NCBI GenBank assembly: GCA_026414955.1
Contig: JAOAIA010000017.1
Coordinates: forward strand, 1 to 22,624
DNA from: Candidatus Bipolaricaulota bacterium
Lineage (GTDB): Bacteria; Bipolaricaulota; Bipolaricaulia; RBG-16-55-9; DRXL01
Direction: 5' to 3'
DNA length: 22,624 bases
The notes beneath the pieces were generated by a model. It was not told the origin of the DNA, ran no database searches, and saw nothing but the letters and a program-made list of their open reading frames with translations. Shown here piece after piece: positions 14,758-22,518 of the stretch; the first letter of the stretch is position 1, and each line of letters begins with the position of its first letter. Made by a program: the position numbers and the translations under genes.

Positions 14758-17508
14758 TCACGAGCCTTGCAACAACTTTAAATTCTGCTCCAGTCGCTCG
14801 ACTTTCTCTCTGAACTCTTGTGCCTTGCGCTTCTCTTTCTCGATGACCTCATCTGGGGCGCGCTCTAAGAACTCAGGGTTGTCGAGCTTGCGCAGTGTCG
14901 CTTCGAGTCCTGCGCGCGCCTCTTGCAGCTCCTGACGGAGGCGCTTGTGCTCGTGCTTGAGGTCGAGCAGCCCCTCCAAGGGGACGAAGACCTCGGCCCA
15001 TTCCAAGACCATCCGTGGGGCGTTCTTAGGACGCTCGACGCTCGGCCCCACGAGAACCTCGCTCGCTTGGGCAAGCTCCTCAAAGAAGATCTTATAGTCA
15101 CTCACGAGTTGCTGCACCGCTGGGGCTTCGGCCTTGATGAAGACTTTTGCTCTCTTGTGTGGGGGCACGTTCATCTCGGAACGGATCGTGCGGATCGCCG
15201 TGATGAGGGCTTGGAGTTTCTGCATGATCCGTTCAGCTTCTTCATCTAACCATTCCGGGCGTGCTGTGGGATACTGAGCGATCATCACGCTCTCGGACTC
15301 TCTCTGGGGCAGCCGTTGCCAGATCTCTTCGGTGATGAACGGGATGAACGGGTGCAGGAGCTTGAGAATATCTGTGAGCACATAGAAGAGCACGCCTTGA
15401 GCTTGAGCCTTGGCTGCGGCATCGGAGCCGTATAAGCGTACCTTGGCCATCTCCAGATACCAATCGCAAAAATCATGCCAGACGAAGTCATATAAGCCCT
15501 TCGCGGCCTGGTTGAACTCGTAGCGATCCAAGCTGGCGCGCGTCTGCATGATAGTCCGGGTGAGCCGCGACAGGATCCAGCGGTCTTCCAGAGGCCTACC
15601 CTCCCCTTCCACCTCCTCACCCTCACCCCTTTGTCCCATCTCCCCTCTGCGGGAGAGGGAAAGGGTGAAGGGGCCAGAGGAGCTAGGGGAGAGATTCATC
15701 AGCGAGAACCGCGCGGCGTTCCAGAGCTTATTCAAAAATTTCTTATATCCCTCGATGTCTTGGACGGAGAGCCGCATCTCTTTGCCCTGGGCGCAGAGCG
15801 CCGCCAGCGTCAACCGCAGCGCGTCCATGCCGTACTTCTCCTTCATTTGCAAGGGGTCAATGACGTTCCCCTTGGACTTGCTCATCTTCTGGCCGTGCTC
15901 GTCTTTGATGATGGGATGGAAGAAGACGCGCTCGAACGGGATCTTTTTCATGAAGTGCAATCCCATCATGATCATGCGCGCGACCCAGAAGAAGATAATA
16001 TCGTGCCCCGTGCTCAAGAGCTGCGTCGGGTAGAAATATCTCAGTTCGGGGGTCTCTTCCGGCCAGCCCATGACCGAGAAGGGCCACAGCGCCGAGCTGA
16101 ACCAAGTGTCTAAGACGTCTTCGTCTTGCTTGATATTTTGAGAATGGCACCTGGAGCACGCCGAGGGTGCTTGGCGGGCAACGGTGATCGCTTTACAGTC
16201 GGCACAGTGCCACGCGGGGATGCGATGGCCCCACCAGAGCTGTCGCGAGATCGGCCAATCGCGAATATTTCTCATCCAGTCGAAATAGACTTTGGTCCAT
16301 CGTTCAGGGATGAACTGGATCTCCCCAGATTCGATCACGTTGATCGCTGGCTCGGCGAGTTCTTTCATGCGCACGAACCACTGGGTCGAGATGAGCGGCT
16401 CTATGACCGTATGGCACCGTTGGCAGTGGCCCACGGCGTGGGTGTGCTTCTCGACGCGCTCGAGCAGCCCTTGCGCTTTGAGGTCTTCGACGACGCGCTG
16501 GCGCGCCGCGTAACGATCCAAGTTCTTATACGGCCCGGCGTTCTCGTTGGTCGTGGCGTCGGCATTGAAGATATTAATGATCTTGAGGCCGTGGCGCCGC
16601 CCGATCTCAAAATCTGTCGGATCGTGCCCCGGCGTCACTTTCACCGCGCCGGTGCCGAATTCTTTATCTACAGTTTCGTCGGCGATGAGTGGGAGCTTGC
16701 GTTCCAGCAAGGGCAAGATCACGAATTTCCCGATCAAGTCTTGGTAGCGCCCATCGTCGGGGTGGACGGCGACGCCGGTGTCGCCGAGCATCGTCTCCGG
16801 GCGCGTCGTTGCTACGGTGACGAAACCCTCCCCTTCCGCGAACGGGTAGCGAATGTAATAGAGCTGGCCTTCGGTCTCCTCGCGCTCGACTTCGAGATCC
16901 GAGAGCACCGTCTGGCAGCGCGGACACCAGTTGATCAGCCTGTCTCCCCGGTAGATGAAGCCCTCTTCATAGAGCCGCACGAAGACTTCTGTCACTGCGC
17001 GCGAGCGCGCTTCATCGAGTGTGAAGCTCTCGCGTCGCCAATCGCACGAGCACCCCAGGGCACGCAACTGCTCACGAATCTTCGAGCCGTAGCGGTTCTT
17101 CCACGCCCAGCCCAACTTCATAAAGTACTCGCGCCCCAGGTCGGAGCGCGTCAGCGGGCGCTTATCGGCGGGGACGGGGTAGCCGATCTCGTGCAAGAGA
17201 TCGTCGAGCTGACGCTTGGCTAGGCCCCTCTCGATCAAGACGTGCACGGCGATGCTCGCGTGATCGGTGCCGGGGAACCAGCACGCTTCGTAGCCGTCCA
17301 TGCGCTTGTAGCGGATGACAATATCTTGCAGGGTGTTGTTGAGGGCGTGGCCCATGTGCAGTTCGCCGGTGATGTTGGGCGGCGGAATGACGATAGCGAA
17401 CGGCTTCTTCTGCGCGTTCACGGTGCCCTCAAAATACCGATGCGCTTCCCAGCAGGCGTACCATTTCTCTTCGGCTTCTTTAGGATCGTAGGCTTTCGGC
17501 AGTTCCAT
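14758..17508 (-). CDS. valS: Valyl-tRNA synthetase
   Basis: 916 residues from ATG 17508. Class I signatures are present: PPPNITGELHMGHALNNT with HMGH at 51-54, and QKMSKSKGNVIDPL with KMSKS at 541-545. The editing domain (TTRPETMLGDTGVAVHP) lies between. After the catalytic core come the anticodon-binding domain (DRWILSRL onward, FVWHDFCDWYLEMAK) and a C-terminal coiled coil rich in Glu/Lys/Arg, typical of ValS. It charges tRNA-Val. I prefer ATG 17508 over GTG 17514 because GAGGAGG (within 17516-17525) then has normal spacing. Residues 607-639 are a low-complexity insert encoded by a palindromic repeat, between catalytic and anticodon-binding domains. folC follows after 7 nt. I see no T-box in the leader. 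Confidence 0.98.
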   Translation of the reverse strand: MELPKAYDPKEAEEKWYACWEAHRYFEGTVNAQKKPFAIVIPPPNITGELHMGHALNNTLQDIVIRYKRMDGYEACWFPGTDHASIAVHVLIERGLAKRQLDDLLHEIGYPVPADKRPLTRSDLGREYFMKLGWAWKNRYGSKIREQLRALGCSCDWRRESFTLDEARSRAVTEVFVRLYEEGFIYRGDRLINWCPRCQTVLSDLEVEREETEGQLYYIRYPFAEGEGFVTVATTRPETMLGDTGVAVHPDDGRYQDLIGKFVILPLLERKLPLIADETVDKEFGTGAVKVTPGHDPTDFEIGRRHGLKIINIFNADATTNENAGPYKNLDRYAARQRVVEDLKAQGLLERVEKHTHAVGHCQRCHTVIEPLISTQWFVRMKELAEPAINVIESGEIQFIPERWTKVYFDWMRNIRDWPISRQLWWGHRIPAWHCADCKAITVARQAPSACSRCHSQNIKQDEDVLDTWFSSALWPFSVMGWPEETPELRYFYPTQLLSTGHDIIFFWVARMIMMGLHFMKKIPFERVFFHPIIKDEHGQKMSKSKGNVIDPLQMKEKYGMDALRLTLAALCAQGKEMRLSVQDIEGYKKFLNKLWNAARFSLMNLSPSSSGPFTLSLSRRGEMGQRGEGEEVEGEGRPLEDRWILSRLTRTIMQTRASLDRYEFNQAAKGLYDFVWHDFCDWYLEMAKVRLYGSDAAAKAQAQGVLFYVLTDILKLLHPFIPFITEEIWQRLPQRESESVMIAQYPTARPEWLDEEAERIMQKLQALITAIRTIRSEMNVPPHKRAKVFIKAEAPAVQQLVSDYKIFFEELAQASEVLVGPSVERPKNAPRMVLEWAEVFVPLEGLLDLKHEHKRLRQELQEARAGLEATLRKLDNPEFLERAPDEVIEKEKRKAQEFREKVERLEQNLKLLQGS
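15592..15690 (-). repeat. In-frame palindromic repeat insertion in valS
   Basis: 99 nt (33 codons) of Ser/Gly/Glu/Arg-rich sequence between LMNL and LEDRWILSRL, which are normally close together. It holds an imperfect hairpin: outer arms CACCCCTTT (15624-15632) and AAAGGGTG (15660-15667), inner arms TCTCCC (15639-15644) and GGGAGA (15651-15656). Confidence 0.85.
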
Positions 17509-17557
17509 GCCCACAGCTCCTCCTCGTATGGCAAAAAAGCGAGAATGAACGAGAATA

Positions 17558-17586
17558 ATCTTAGCAGATCATCTCTGGAGTAGCAA
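17558..17586 (-). promoter_or_regulatory. Putative promoter of valS-folC-cdsA
   Basis: On the minus strand: TTGCTA (17586-17581), a 17-nt spacer and TAAGAT (17563-17558). Transcription would start near 17551, giving a leader of about 42 nt with a GAGGAGG ribosome binding site. Confidence 0.55.
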
Positions 17587-17605
17587 GAAGATCACTCCGT
17601 TGCTT

Positions 17606-17671
17606 ACTCCCCTTGCCCTCACCCCGGTGCAGTGTAAGGGCGAACGGCCGTTCGCCCCTACTCCGGGAGAG
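17606..17671. repeat. Composite palindromic repeat between valS and fabF
   Basis: The centre is the perfect 20-bp palindrome GGGCGAACGGCCGTTCGCCC (17638-17657), within a 32-nt segment shared with 12008-12039. It is flanked by CCCTCACCCCGG on the left and CTCCGGGAGAGG on the right, which resemble halves of the palindromes in valS and folC, as if one element had landed in another. Confidence 0.8.
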
Positions 17672-17688
17672 GAGCAGATAGCACGAGC

Positions 17689-17717
17689 TTGCTTATTGGG
17701 TATGGGTGAGCTATCAT
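17689..17717 (+). promoter_or_regulatory. Putative promoter of fabF, leaderless or near-leaderless
   Basis: TTGCTT (17689-17694), a 17-nt spacer and TATCAT (17712-17717). The ATG at 17727 follows after 9 nt, and no ribosome binding site lies at a useful distance. Confidence 0.5.
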
Positions 17718-17726
17718 AGCCTATCT

Positions 17727-18971
17727 ATGAGTGTGCCAAAGCGTGTCGTCATCACAGGGATTGGAGTGGTCACGCCCATCGGCATTGGCAAAGAAGCCTT
17801 TTGGGATGGGCTGGCGGCGGGCAAGAGCGGGGTCACCCGCGTTGATGATGTCGTGGACCTCACCGATATCCCCGTCAAGATCGGCGCGTATATTCGAGAA
17901 TTCGATCCGTTGCGCTTTCTGGACAAAAAACGCGCGCGGCGGCTGGGGCGCTCCACCCAATTAGCGATAGCCGCGACCAAGCTCGCTCTCGAAGATGGGC
18001 GGCTCGATCTCTCGGGTGAAGACCGAGATCGCATTGGGGTCGTCATTGGGACGGGGATCGGCAATATCGAAGCCCTGACAGAAAATTATGATACGCTCTT
18101 GCAGAAGGGGCCGGGGCGCGTCAGCCCGTTCTTCGTGCCGACGTTCATGCCCAACGCGGTCGTGGGAGAGATCTCGATTGAGTGGGGATTGCGGGGGCCT
18201 AATTACGGGACGGTCTCGGCGTGCGCCAGCTCCAATCATGCGCTGGGCTTAGCCGCTGATATGATTCGCTACGGCTACGCTGATGTGATGGTGACTGGAG
18301 GGACAGAATCTGTAACGCAGCCGCTGACGTTTGCGGGTTTTGATCAGATGGGGGCGCTCTCGCGCCGCAACGACGACCCCGCACGAGCTTCGCGCCCGTT
18401 TGACAAAGACCGTGACGGGTTTGTGGTGGGCGAGGGCGCGGGCATTCTGATCTTAGAGAGTCTAGAGCACGCCCGCGCGCGCGGGGCGTATATCTATGCG
18501 GAGCTTGCGAGTATCGGGATGACCGCTGATGCGGGGCACATCACGGCTCCGGATGAGCAGGGCGAGGGCGCGCGCCAGGCGATGCTGATGGCGCTGGAGC
18601 GCGCGGGCGTTCATCCCGAAGAAGTCGATTATATTAACGCGCACGGGACGGCAACTCCTTTGGGAGATATTAGCGAGACGCGGGCGATCAAACGATTATT
18701 TGGTGCTCATGCGTATAAGCTTGCTGTCAGTTCGACGAAGTCGCAGATTGGGCATCTGTTGGGGGGAGCGGGCGCCGTGGAAGCGATTGCGGCGCTGATG
18801 GCTATAGATCGGGGGCTGCTGCCGCCGACGATCAACTTAGACAACCCCGATCCCGAGTGTGATTTAGATTACGTTCCGCACACAGCTCGTCCCGCCAAAG
18901 TCGAGATTGCGCTCTCGAACTCGTTTGGGTTTGGCGGGCATAACTCGGCGATCGTGCTGAAAAAAATCTAA
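17727..18971 (+). CDS. fabF: Beta-ketoacyl-ACP synthase II
   Basis: 414 residues, standard FabF length, starting MSVPKRVVITGIGVVTPIG. The Cys-His-His triad is complete: Cys166 in VSACASSNHA, His306 in NAHGTATPLGD and His343 in SQIGHLLGGAGAVEA; the C-terminal SFGFGGHN loop is also present. The enzyme extends acyl-ACP by condensation with malonyl-ACP. I chose ATG 17727 over the upstream GTG 17706 because the protein then begins where FabF homologues do. No other fab gene is in the window; acpP often precedes fabF but does not here. Confidence 0.97.
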   Translation: MSVPKRVVITGIGVVTPIGIGKEAFWDGLAAGKSGVTRVDDVVDLTDIPVKIGAYIREFDPLRFLDKKRARRLGRSTQLAIAATKLALEDGRLDLSGEDRDRIGVVIGTGIGNIEALTENYDTLLQKGPGRVSPFFVPTFMPNAVVGEISIEWGLRGPNYGTVSACASSNHALGLAADMIRYGYADVMVTGGTESVTQPLTFAGFDQMGALSRRNDDPARASRPFDKDRDGFVVGEGAGILILESLEHARARGAYIYAELASIGMTADAGHITAPDEQGEGARQAMLMALERAGVHPEEVDYINAHGTATPLGDISETRAIKRLFGAHAYKLAVSSTKSQIGHLLGGAGAVEAIAALMAIDRGLLPPTINLDNPDPECDLDYVPHTARPAKVEIALSNSFGFGGHNSAIVLKKI

Positions 18972-19002
18972 GAGAGACTCAAACTAATGTGATATATCCC
19001 TC

Positions 19003-19032
19003 TTGACAAGGGCGGCGCTTTTATGCTAGGAT
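19003..19032 (+). promoter_or_regulatory. Putative promoter of the protease-inhibitor operon
   Basis: A consensus TTGACA (19003-19008), an 18-nt spacer and TAGGAT (19027-19032); TATGCT at 19022-19027 overlaps as an alternative. Start of transcription would be near 19040, giving a leader of about 57 nt with an AGGAGG ribosome binding site at 19087-19092. Confidence 0.6.
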
Positions 19033-19096
19033 CAGGCCACGATGGCTTCGCCCAGGGTGTCCCTGTGCGCAAGCAAACTCTCTCACAGGAGGCGCA

Positions 19097-20407
19097 ATGA
19101 TGCGGAATACGAATACCAAGTTAGCGGTGATCGTGGCCTTGTTGCTCACCCTCAGCGGCTGCACGGCTATCAATCCGGGAGTGAATGACTTCACTCCAAG
19201 CGCGGCCCGCTCTCCCGGCGAGCGCGCAGTAGATCGAGAGAAGCAAGGCGGCCCACCGACCCTTGACGATCTCTTTGCTAGAATCGCTGAGCAGGTCCCA
19301 GGATTTGGGGGAATGTTCATTGATAAGGACGGAAACCTCGCTGTGTATATGGTCCATCTCCAGCCCAATGCTGCCGCTGCCGTGCAGAACGCGATTGCTA
19401 GGGTCTTCGGCCAAGACGAGCGCTTCCAGCGCCCTATCGTGCTGCTCCCCGGCAAGTACGATTTCCTCCAGCTCAAGAGATGGCACGATCGCCTCATGCC
19501 GGAAGCACTCGGTCTCGACGGCGTCGTCTCCACCGACATTGACGATGCTCACAATCGTCTACGCATTGGCGTCGAAACCCTCGCGGTGCAGCGTGAGATT
19601 GAACTCCAGCTCGATAAGGTGGGCATCCCCCGCGAAGCAGTCGTGATTGAGCAGACCGAGCCGGTGCGCTATGAAAGCAGCCTTCAAGACTTCCACCGCC
19701 CGCTTGTAGGCGGCCTGCAAATCAACTTCGGGAACTATGTGTGCACCTTGGGATTCCTCGGCGTTCGCCAGGGTGTTCAAGGCTTTGTGACCAATTCCCA
19801 CTGCACCAATACCCAAGGCGGTGTGGAAGGAACTGTTTATCATCAGCCGGTGGCTTCGGGCACCACCAACCGTGTGGGGCTTGAGATCGCTGATCCGACG
19901 TATTTCTCGGGGTCTCCTTGTCCAAGGAATCGCAGATGTCGCTATAGCGATAGTGCTTTTGTGCAAGTGCCTCATCCCAATGGCCCTTCTGTGACGGTCG
20001 GCCAGGGGTCACTAGTCCTTACTGCACTTGGCTCCCTAGCGTGGAACGGCACAGATGTCTATCGCATCGTCGGTGAAGCAGATCCGCTTGTGGGCGAGAC
20101 CGTAAGAAAAGTGGGACGGACCACGGGCACCACCGAAGGAATAGTCGAGCAGACGTGTGTCAATTTCAACGTCTTGGGCACGAGGATCACACAGCTCTGC
20201 CAAGCCGATGGCAGCTACAATTCCAACAGCGGCGACAGCGGCTCGCCGGTCTTGCGAGTGACGAACTCACCCCAAGCGAACGATGTCGTTCTCGTGGGCA
20301 TTCACTGGGGCAGCGGCGGGGTCTTCAGCCCCATTGGGACGAACAACATCCAGCGTGCGACGGAGCTTGGCCCCGTCAATACCTGTGCTGACGGTTTCTC
20401 TTGTTAG
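19097..20407 (+). CDS. Lipoprotein trypsin-like serine protease (S1 family)
   Basis: 436 residues. The lipoprotein signal ends L-S-G-C with the lipidated Cys at 22. Residues ~50-205 form an N-terminal domain (VPGFGGMFIDKDGNLAVYMV, later RLRIGVETLAVQREIE) that resembles the pro- or accessory region of some bacterial S1 proteases. The catalytic domain (~210-425) has the triad His235 in FVTNSHC, Asp285 in YSDSAFVQV and Ser381 in SNSGDSGSPV. Several Cys residues (SHC, SPCPRNRRC, QTC, QLC, and the terminal ones) could form disulfides, fitting an extracytoplasmic site. AGGAGG precedes two adjacent ATGs (19097 and 19100); either may start. The gene 35 nt downstream encodes a protease-inhibitor-like lipoprotein. 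Substrate unknown. Confidence 0.9.
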   Translation: MMRNTNTKLAVIVALLLTLSGCTAINPGVNDFTPSAARSPGERAVDREKQGGPPTLDDLFARIAEQVPGFGGMFIDKDGNLAVYMVHLQPNAAAAVQNAIARVFGQDERFQRPIVLLPGKYDFLQLKRWHDRLMPEALGLDGVVSTDIDDAHNRLRIGVETLAVQREIELQLDKVGIPREAVVIEQTEPVRYESSLQDFHRPLVGGLQINFGNYVCTLGFLGVRQGVQGFVTNSHCTNTQGGVEGTVYHQPVASGTTNRVGLEIADPTYFSGSPCPRNRRCRYSDSAFVQVPHPNGPSVTVGQGSLVLTALGSLAWNGTDVYRIVGEADPLVGETVRKVGRTTGTTEGIVEQTCVNFNVLGTRITQLCQADGSYNSNSGDSGSPVLRVTNSPQANDVVLVGIHWGSGGVFSPIGTNNIQRATELGPVNTCADGFSC

Positions 20408-20442
20408 AAGTAAGCACCTTCCTTTGGCCAGGGAGAGATACT

Positions 20443-20907
20443 ATGAGCAGATATTTGTTCTCGCTGGTAGGGCTTTGGGGCATACTGCTTGTGACCGGGT
20501 GCTTTCATGATAATAAGAACACAGCCCCGGGGGTGCTTACGGTCACGCTAGATGTGCCAAGCGAAGCGCGCGCAGGCAAGACAATTCTCTTTCAGCTTAA
20601 AGTGCAAAACACCGGCCAAGGCCTCCTGTCAGTGACTCTGGGTGGGCGTCCTCCGTATGACTTTGTCGTGACGACCCAGGATGGCGCAGAAGTGTGGCGT
20701 TGGTCCTACGGGCAAGCGATTCAAGAGATTTTGGAGATCAAGACCCTCAAGCCAGGGGAGCACCTCGTCTATACTGTAGAGTGGGATCAACAGAGCAATT
20801 CTCGCCAGCCCGTTGGGCCTGGAGAGTATATGGTGCGTGGCCTCTTGAATGTAGACCCTCCGCACAAGGTCGAAACCGAGGCCAAACTTCTTCGTATTCT
20901 CCCCTAG
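20443..20907 (+). CDS. BsuPI-type protease-inhibitor-domain lipoprotein
   Basis: 154 residues from ATG 20443, with GGGAGAG at 20431-20437. An in-frame TTG at 20401 is rejected because the ATG gives a proper lipoprotein signal (MSRYLFSLVGLWGILLVTGC, Cys20). The mature part matches the BsuPI (intracellular proteinase inhibitor) pattern: FQLKVQNTG, then PPYDFVVTTQDGAEVWRWS (~70-88), LKPGEHLVYTVEWD (~102-115) and PGEYMVRGLL near the end. Family members inhibit serine proteases. Here a lipidated copy follows a lipidated serine protease, so it is probably a cognate inhibitor or chaperone, which is inference. The domain also occurs in proteins with no shown inhibitory activity. Confidence 0.82.
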   Translation: MSRYLFSLVGLWGILLVTGCFHDNKNTAPGVLTVTLDVPSEARAGKTILFQLKVQNTGQGLLSVTLGGRPPYDFVVTTQDGAEVWRWSYGQAIQEILEIKTLKPGEHLVYTVEWDQQSNSRQPVGPGEYMVRGLLNVDPPHKVETEAKLLRILP

Positions 20908-20914
20908 TGCGAGT

Positions 20915-20944
20915 TTGGCTTCTCTCTGGCACGCTTGCTATAAT
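20915..20944 (+). promoter_or_regulatory. Putative promoter of the M42 peptidase gene, near-leaderless
   Basis: TTGGCT (20915-20920), an 18-nt spacer and a perfect TATAAT (20939-20944) with an extended TGC just before it. The ATG at 20956 follows after 11 nt with no ribosome binding site, so the leader would be about 5 nt or absent. Confidence 0.6.
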
Positions 20945-20955
20945 TCATAATCACT

Positions 20956-22026
20956 ATGGCAAACAATACTCCTTCAGCAAGTGTTCAGCTCCTTGAAAAA
21001 CTTTCGAGAGCATTCGGCGTCTCCGGCTTTGAGGACGACGTTCGCGACGTGATCGCTCAGTTCGTCAAGCCCCTCGTGGACGAGATGCGCGTCGATCCGT
21101 TGGGAAACTTAATCGTCACGCGCAAGGGCAAATCAGACTTTACGCTCATGCTCGACGCGCACATGGACGAAGTCGGCTTGATGATTAGCTATATCGAAGA
21201 GAAGGGCTTTCTGCGCTTTGCGACGCTCGGAGGCTGGGACGTGCGAATACTGCCCGCCCAAGTCGTGAAGATTCGCACGCGACAGGGAAAGCTCATCACG
21301 GGGGTCATCGGGAGCGTCCCGCCGCATGTGCTCAAGCCGGAAGATCGAGAAAAACCGTTCAAGCTCGAGGATCTCTTCATTGACGTTGGCGCGTCTTCGG
21401 CTGACGAAGTCCAGAAGATGGGGATTCGCCTCGGCGACCCCGCCGTGCCCTATTATCCGTTTGAGCAGCTCAGCGAGAATCTCTTAGGCGGGAAGGCATT
21501 TGATGATCGCGCCGGATGCGCCGTCGCCATTCGCGCTCTACAAGAGCTTCAGCGAGAGAACTTGGATCTGACGTTAGTCTGCAATTTCGCTATCGGCGAG
21601 GAGACGGGACTGCGCGGGGCGCGGGCGGCGGCGTACAGCATCAATCCCAACGTCGCGCTCGCTTTGGAAGGGACAATCGGCGCTGACGTCCCCGGCGTCG
21701 CTCCGGCACGCCAGCCTACAGCACTAGGCAAAGGCCCAGCGATCACCATCGCTGACAACTCTCTGGTTGTCAGCCGCCGCGTCGTGGAAGCTCTTGAGAA
21801 GATCGCCGAGAAGCTGAAAATATCTTATCAGTACAAGCTGCCCATCTACGGAGGCACCGACGCGGGTGCGATCCACACGACGCGAGGGGGTATCATGGCC
21901 GGCGTGCTCTCCGTCCCCTGTCGGTACATTCACTCGCAGTTCAGTCTCTTAAGACTCGATGACTTTGAGAGCACGGTCAAGTTGGCAGTGGGCTTTGTGC
22001 GCGAGTGTCGGGAGCTGCTCAGCTAA
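20956..22026 (+). CDS. M42-family aminopeptidase (glutamyl aminopeptidase / deblocking aminopeptidase type)
   Basis: 356 residues, typical of the M42 family of self-compartmentalising tetrahedral aminopeptidases. The dinuclear metal site is complete: His69 in LDAHMDEVG, Asp183 in FDDRAGCAVA, Glu215-Glu216 in GEETGLRGA, Glu238 in LEGTIGADVPG and His326 in RYIHS. The last motif reads HSQ where many members have HSP. The enzyme removes N-terminal residues from peptides in the cytoplasm; specificity cannot be read from sequence. Some members were once called endoglucanases (CelM), which should not be taken as function. The DUF2231-like gene follows after 18 nt. Confidence 0.94.
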   Translation: MANNTPSASVQLLEKLSRAFGVSGFEDDVRDVIAQFVKPLVDEMRVDPLGNLIVTRKGKSDFTLMLDAHMDEVGLMISYIEEKGFLRFATLGGWDVRILPAQVVKIRTRQGKLITGVIGSVPPHVLKPEDREKPFKLEDLFIDVGASSADEVQKMGIRLGDPAVPYYPFEQLSENLLGGKAFDDRAGCAVAIRALQELQRENLDLTLVCNFAIGEETGLRGARAAAYSINPNVALALEGTIGADVPGVAPARQPTALGKGPAITIADNSLVVSRRVVEALEKIAEKLKISYQYKLPIYGGTDAGAIHTTRGGIMAGVLSVPCRYIHSQFSLLRLDDFESTVKLAVGFVRECRELLS

Positions 22027-22044
22027 TCTCAAGGAGGAAGCGCC

Positions 22045-22518
22045 ATGGACGCCGTGTATCTGCATCTTGTGCTCAATCACATCCCGGTCTGGGGGACGAT
22101 CTTCGGGTTTGTGCTCTTATTAGTGGGTTTTATCCGGCGCAGCGATGATCTCCAACGAGCCGGCTTGATCACGTTTGTCGTCGTCGCGGTGCTGACCATC
22201 CCGGTCTATCTGTCTGGCCGGGCGGCTTATGAGCCTATGGAAGAGCTGTTGGAGGATATAGACCCGGCGGCGGAGGGCTTCATTGATCAACACGAGACAG
22301 CGGGATTGATCGCGTTTCTGGCGGTTCTGCTCTTGGGGATTGTTGCGCTGGGGACGCTGCTTCAGTGGCAGCGTGCCGAGATCGCGCGTCGGCTTGTGAT
22401 AGTGTCGCTCGTGCTTGGGGTCATTGTGGGAGGGATCGTGGGCTGGACTGCTCACGTAGGCGGACAGATTCGGCACACGGAGATCCGTGCTGGCTTCCAG
22501 CCGCCTGGTGAAGACTAA
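22045..22518 (+). CDS. DUF2231-like four-helix membrane protein
   Basis: 157 residues with AAGGAGG at 22031-22037. Four membrane segments lie at about 12-30, 39-58, 86-106 and 117-137. The pattern LHLVLNHIPVWGTIFGF at the start, the conserved HE in DQHETAGLIAF, and GGQIRHTEIR at the end match the DUF2231 / predicted-membrane-protein group. His11, His83 and His145 are candidates for heme or metal binding, but this is inference. It shares an operon with the M42 peptidase. Its TAA overlaps the stop of the converging sufS-like gene. Confidence 0.8.
   Translation: MDAVYLHLVLNHIPVWGTIFGFVLLLVGFIRRSDDLQRAGLITFVVVAVLTIPVYLSGRAAYEPMEELLEDIDPAAEGFIDQHETAGLIAFLAVLLLGIVALGTLLQWQRAEIARRLVIVSLVLGVIVGGIVGWTAHVGGQIRHTEIRAGFQPPGED

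Noticed and set aside
16126..17223. 365-codon plus-strand frame inside valS
   Set aside because: It is fully antisense to the conserved ValS catalytic and editing domains, and its product looks like an anti-coding artefact (many Arg/Asp/Val) with no motif.
17509..17600. Possible T-box riboswitch in front of valS
   Set aside because: The valS leader is only about 42 nt from the predicted start of transcription, and I find neither the T-box sequence nor an antiterminator hairpin.
20401..20442. Upstream TTG start for the BsuPI-domain lipoprotein
   Set aside because: It would add 14 residues before a perfect lipoprotein signal peptide, and the ATG at 20443 has its own ribosome binding site.
20956..22026. 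Endoglucanase (CelM) reading of the M42 gene as support for a cellulosome
   Set aside because: M42 proteins are aminopeptidases; the old cellulase label is not reliable, and no glycoside hydrolase is in the window.
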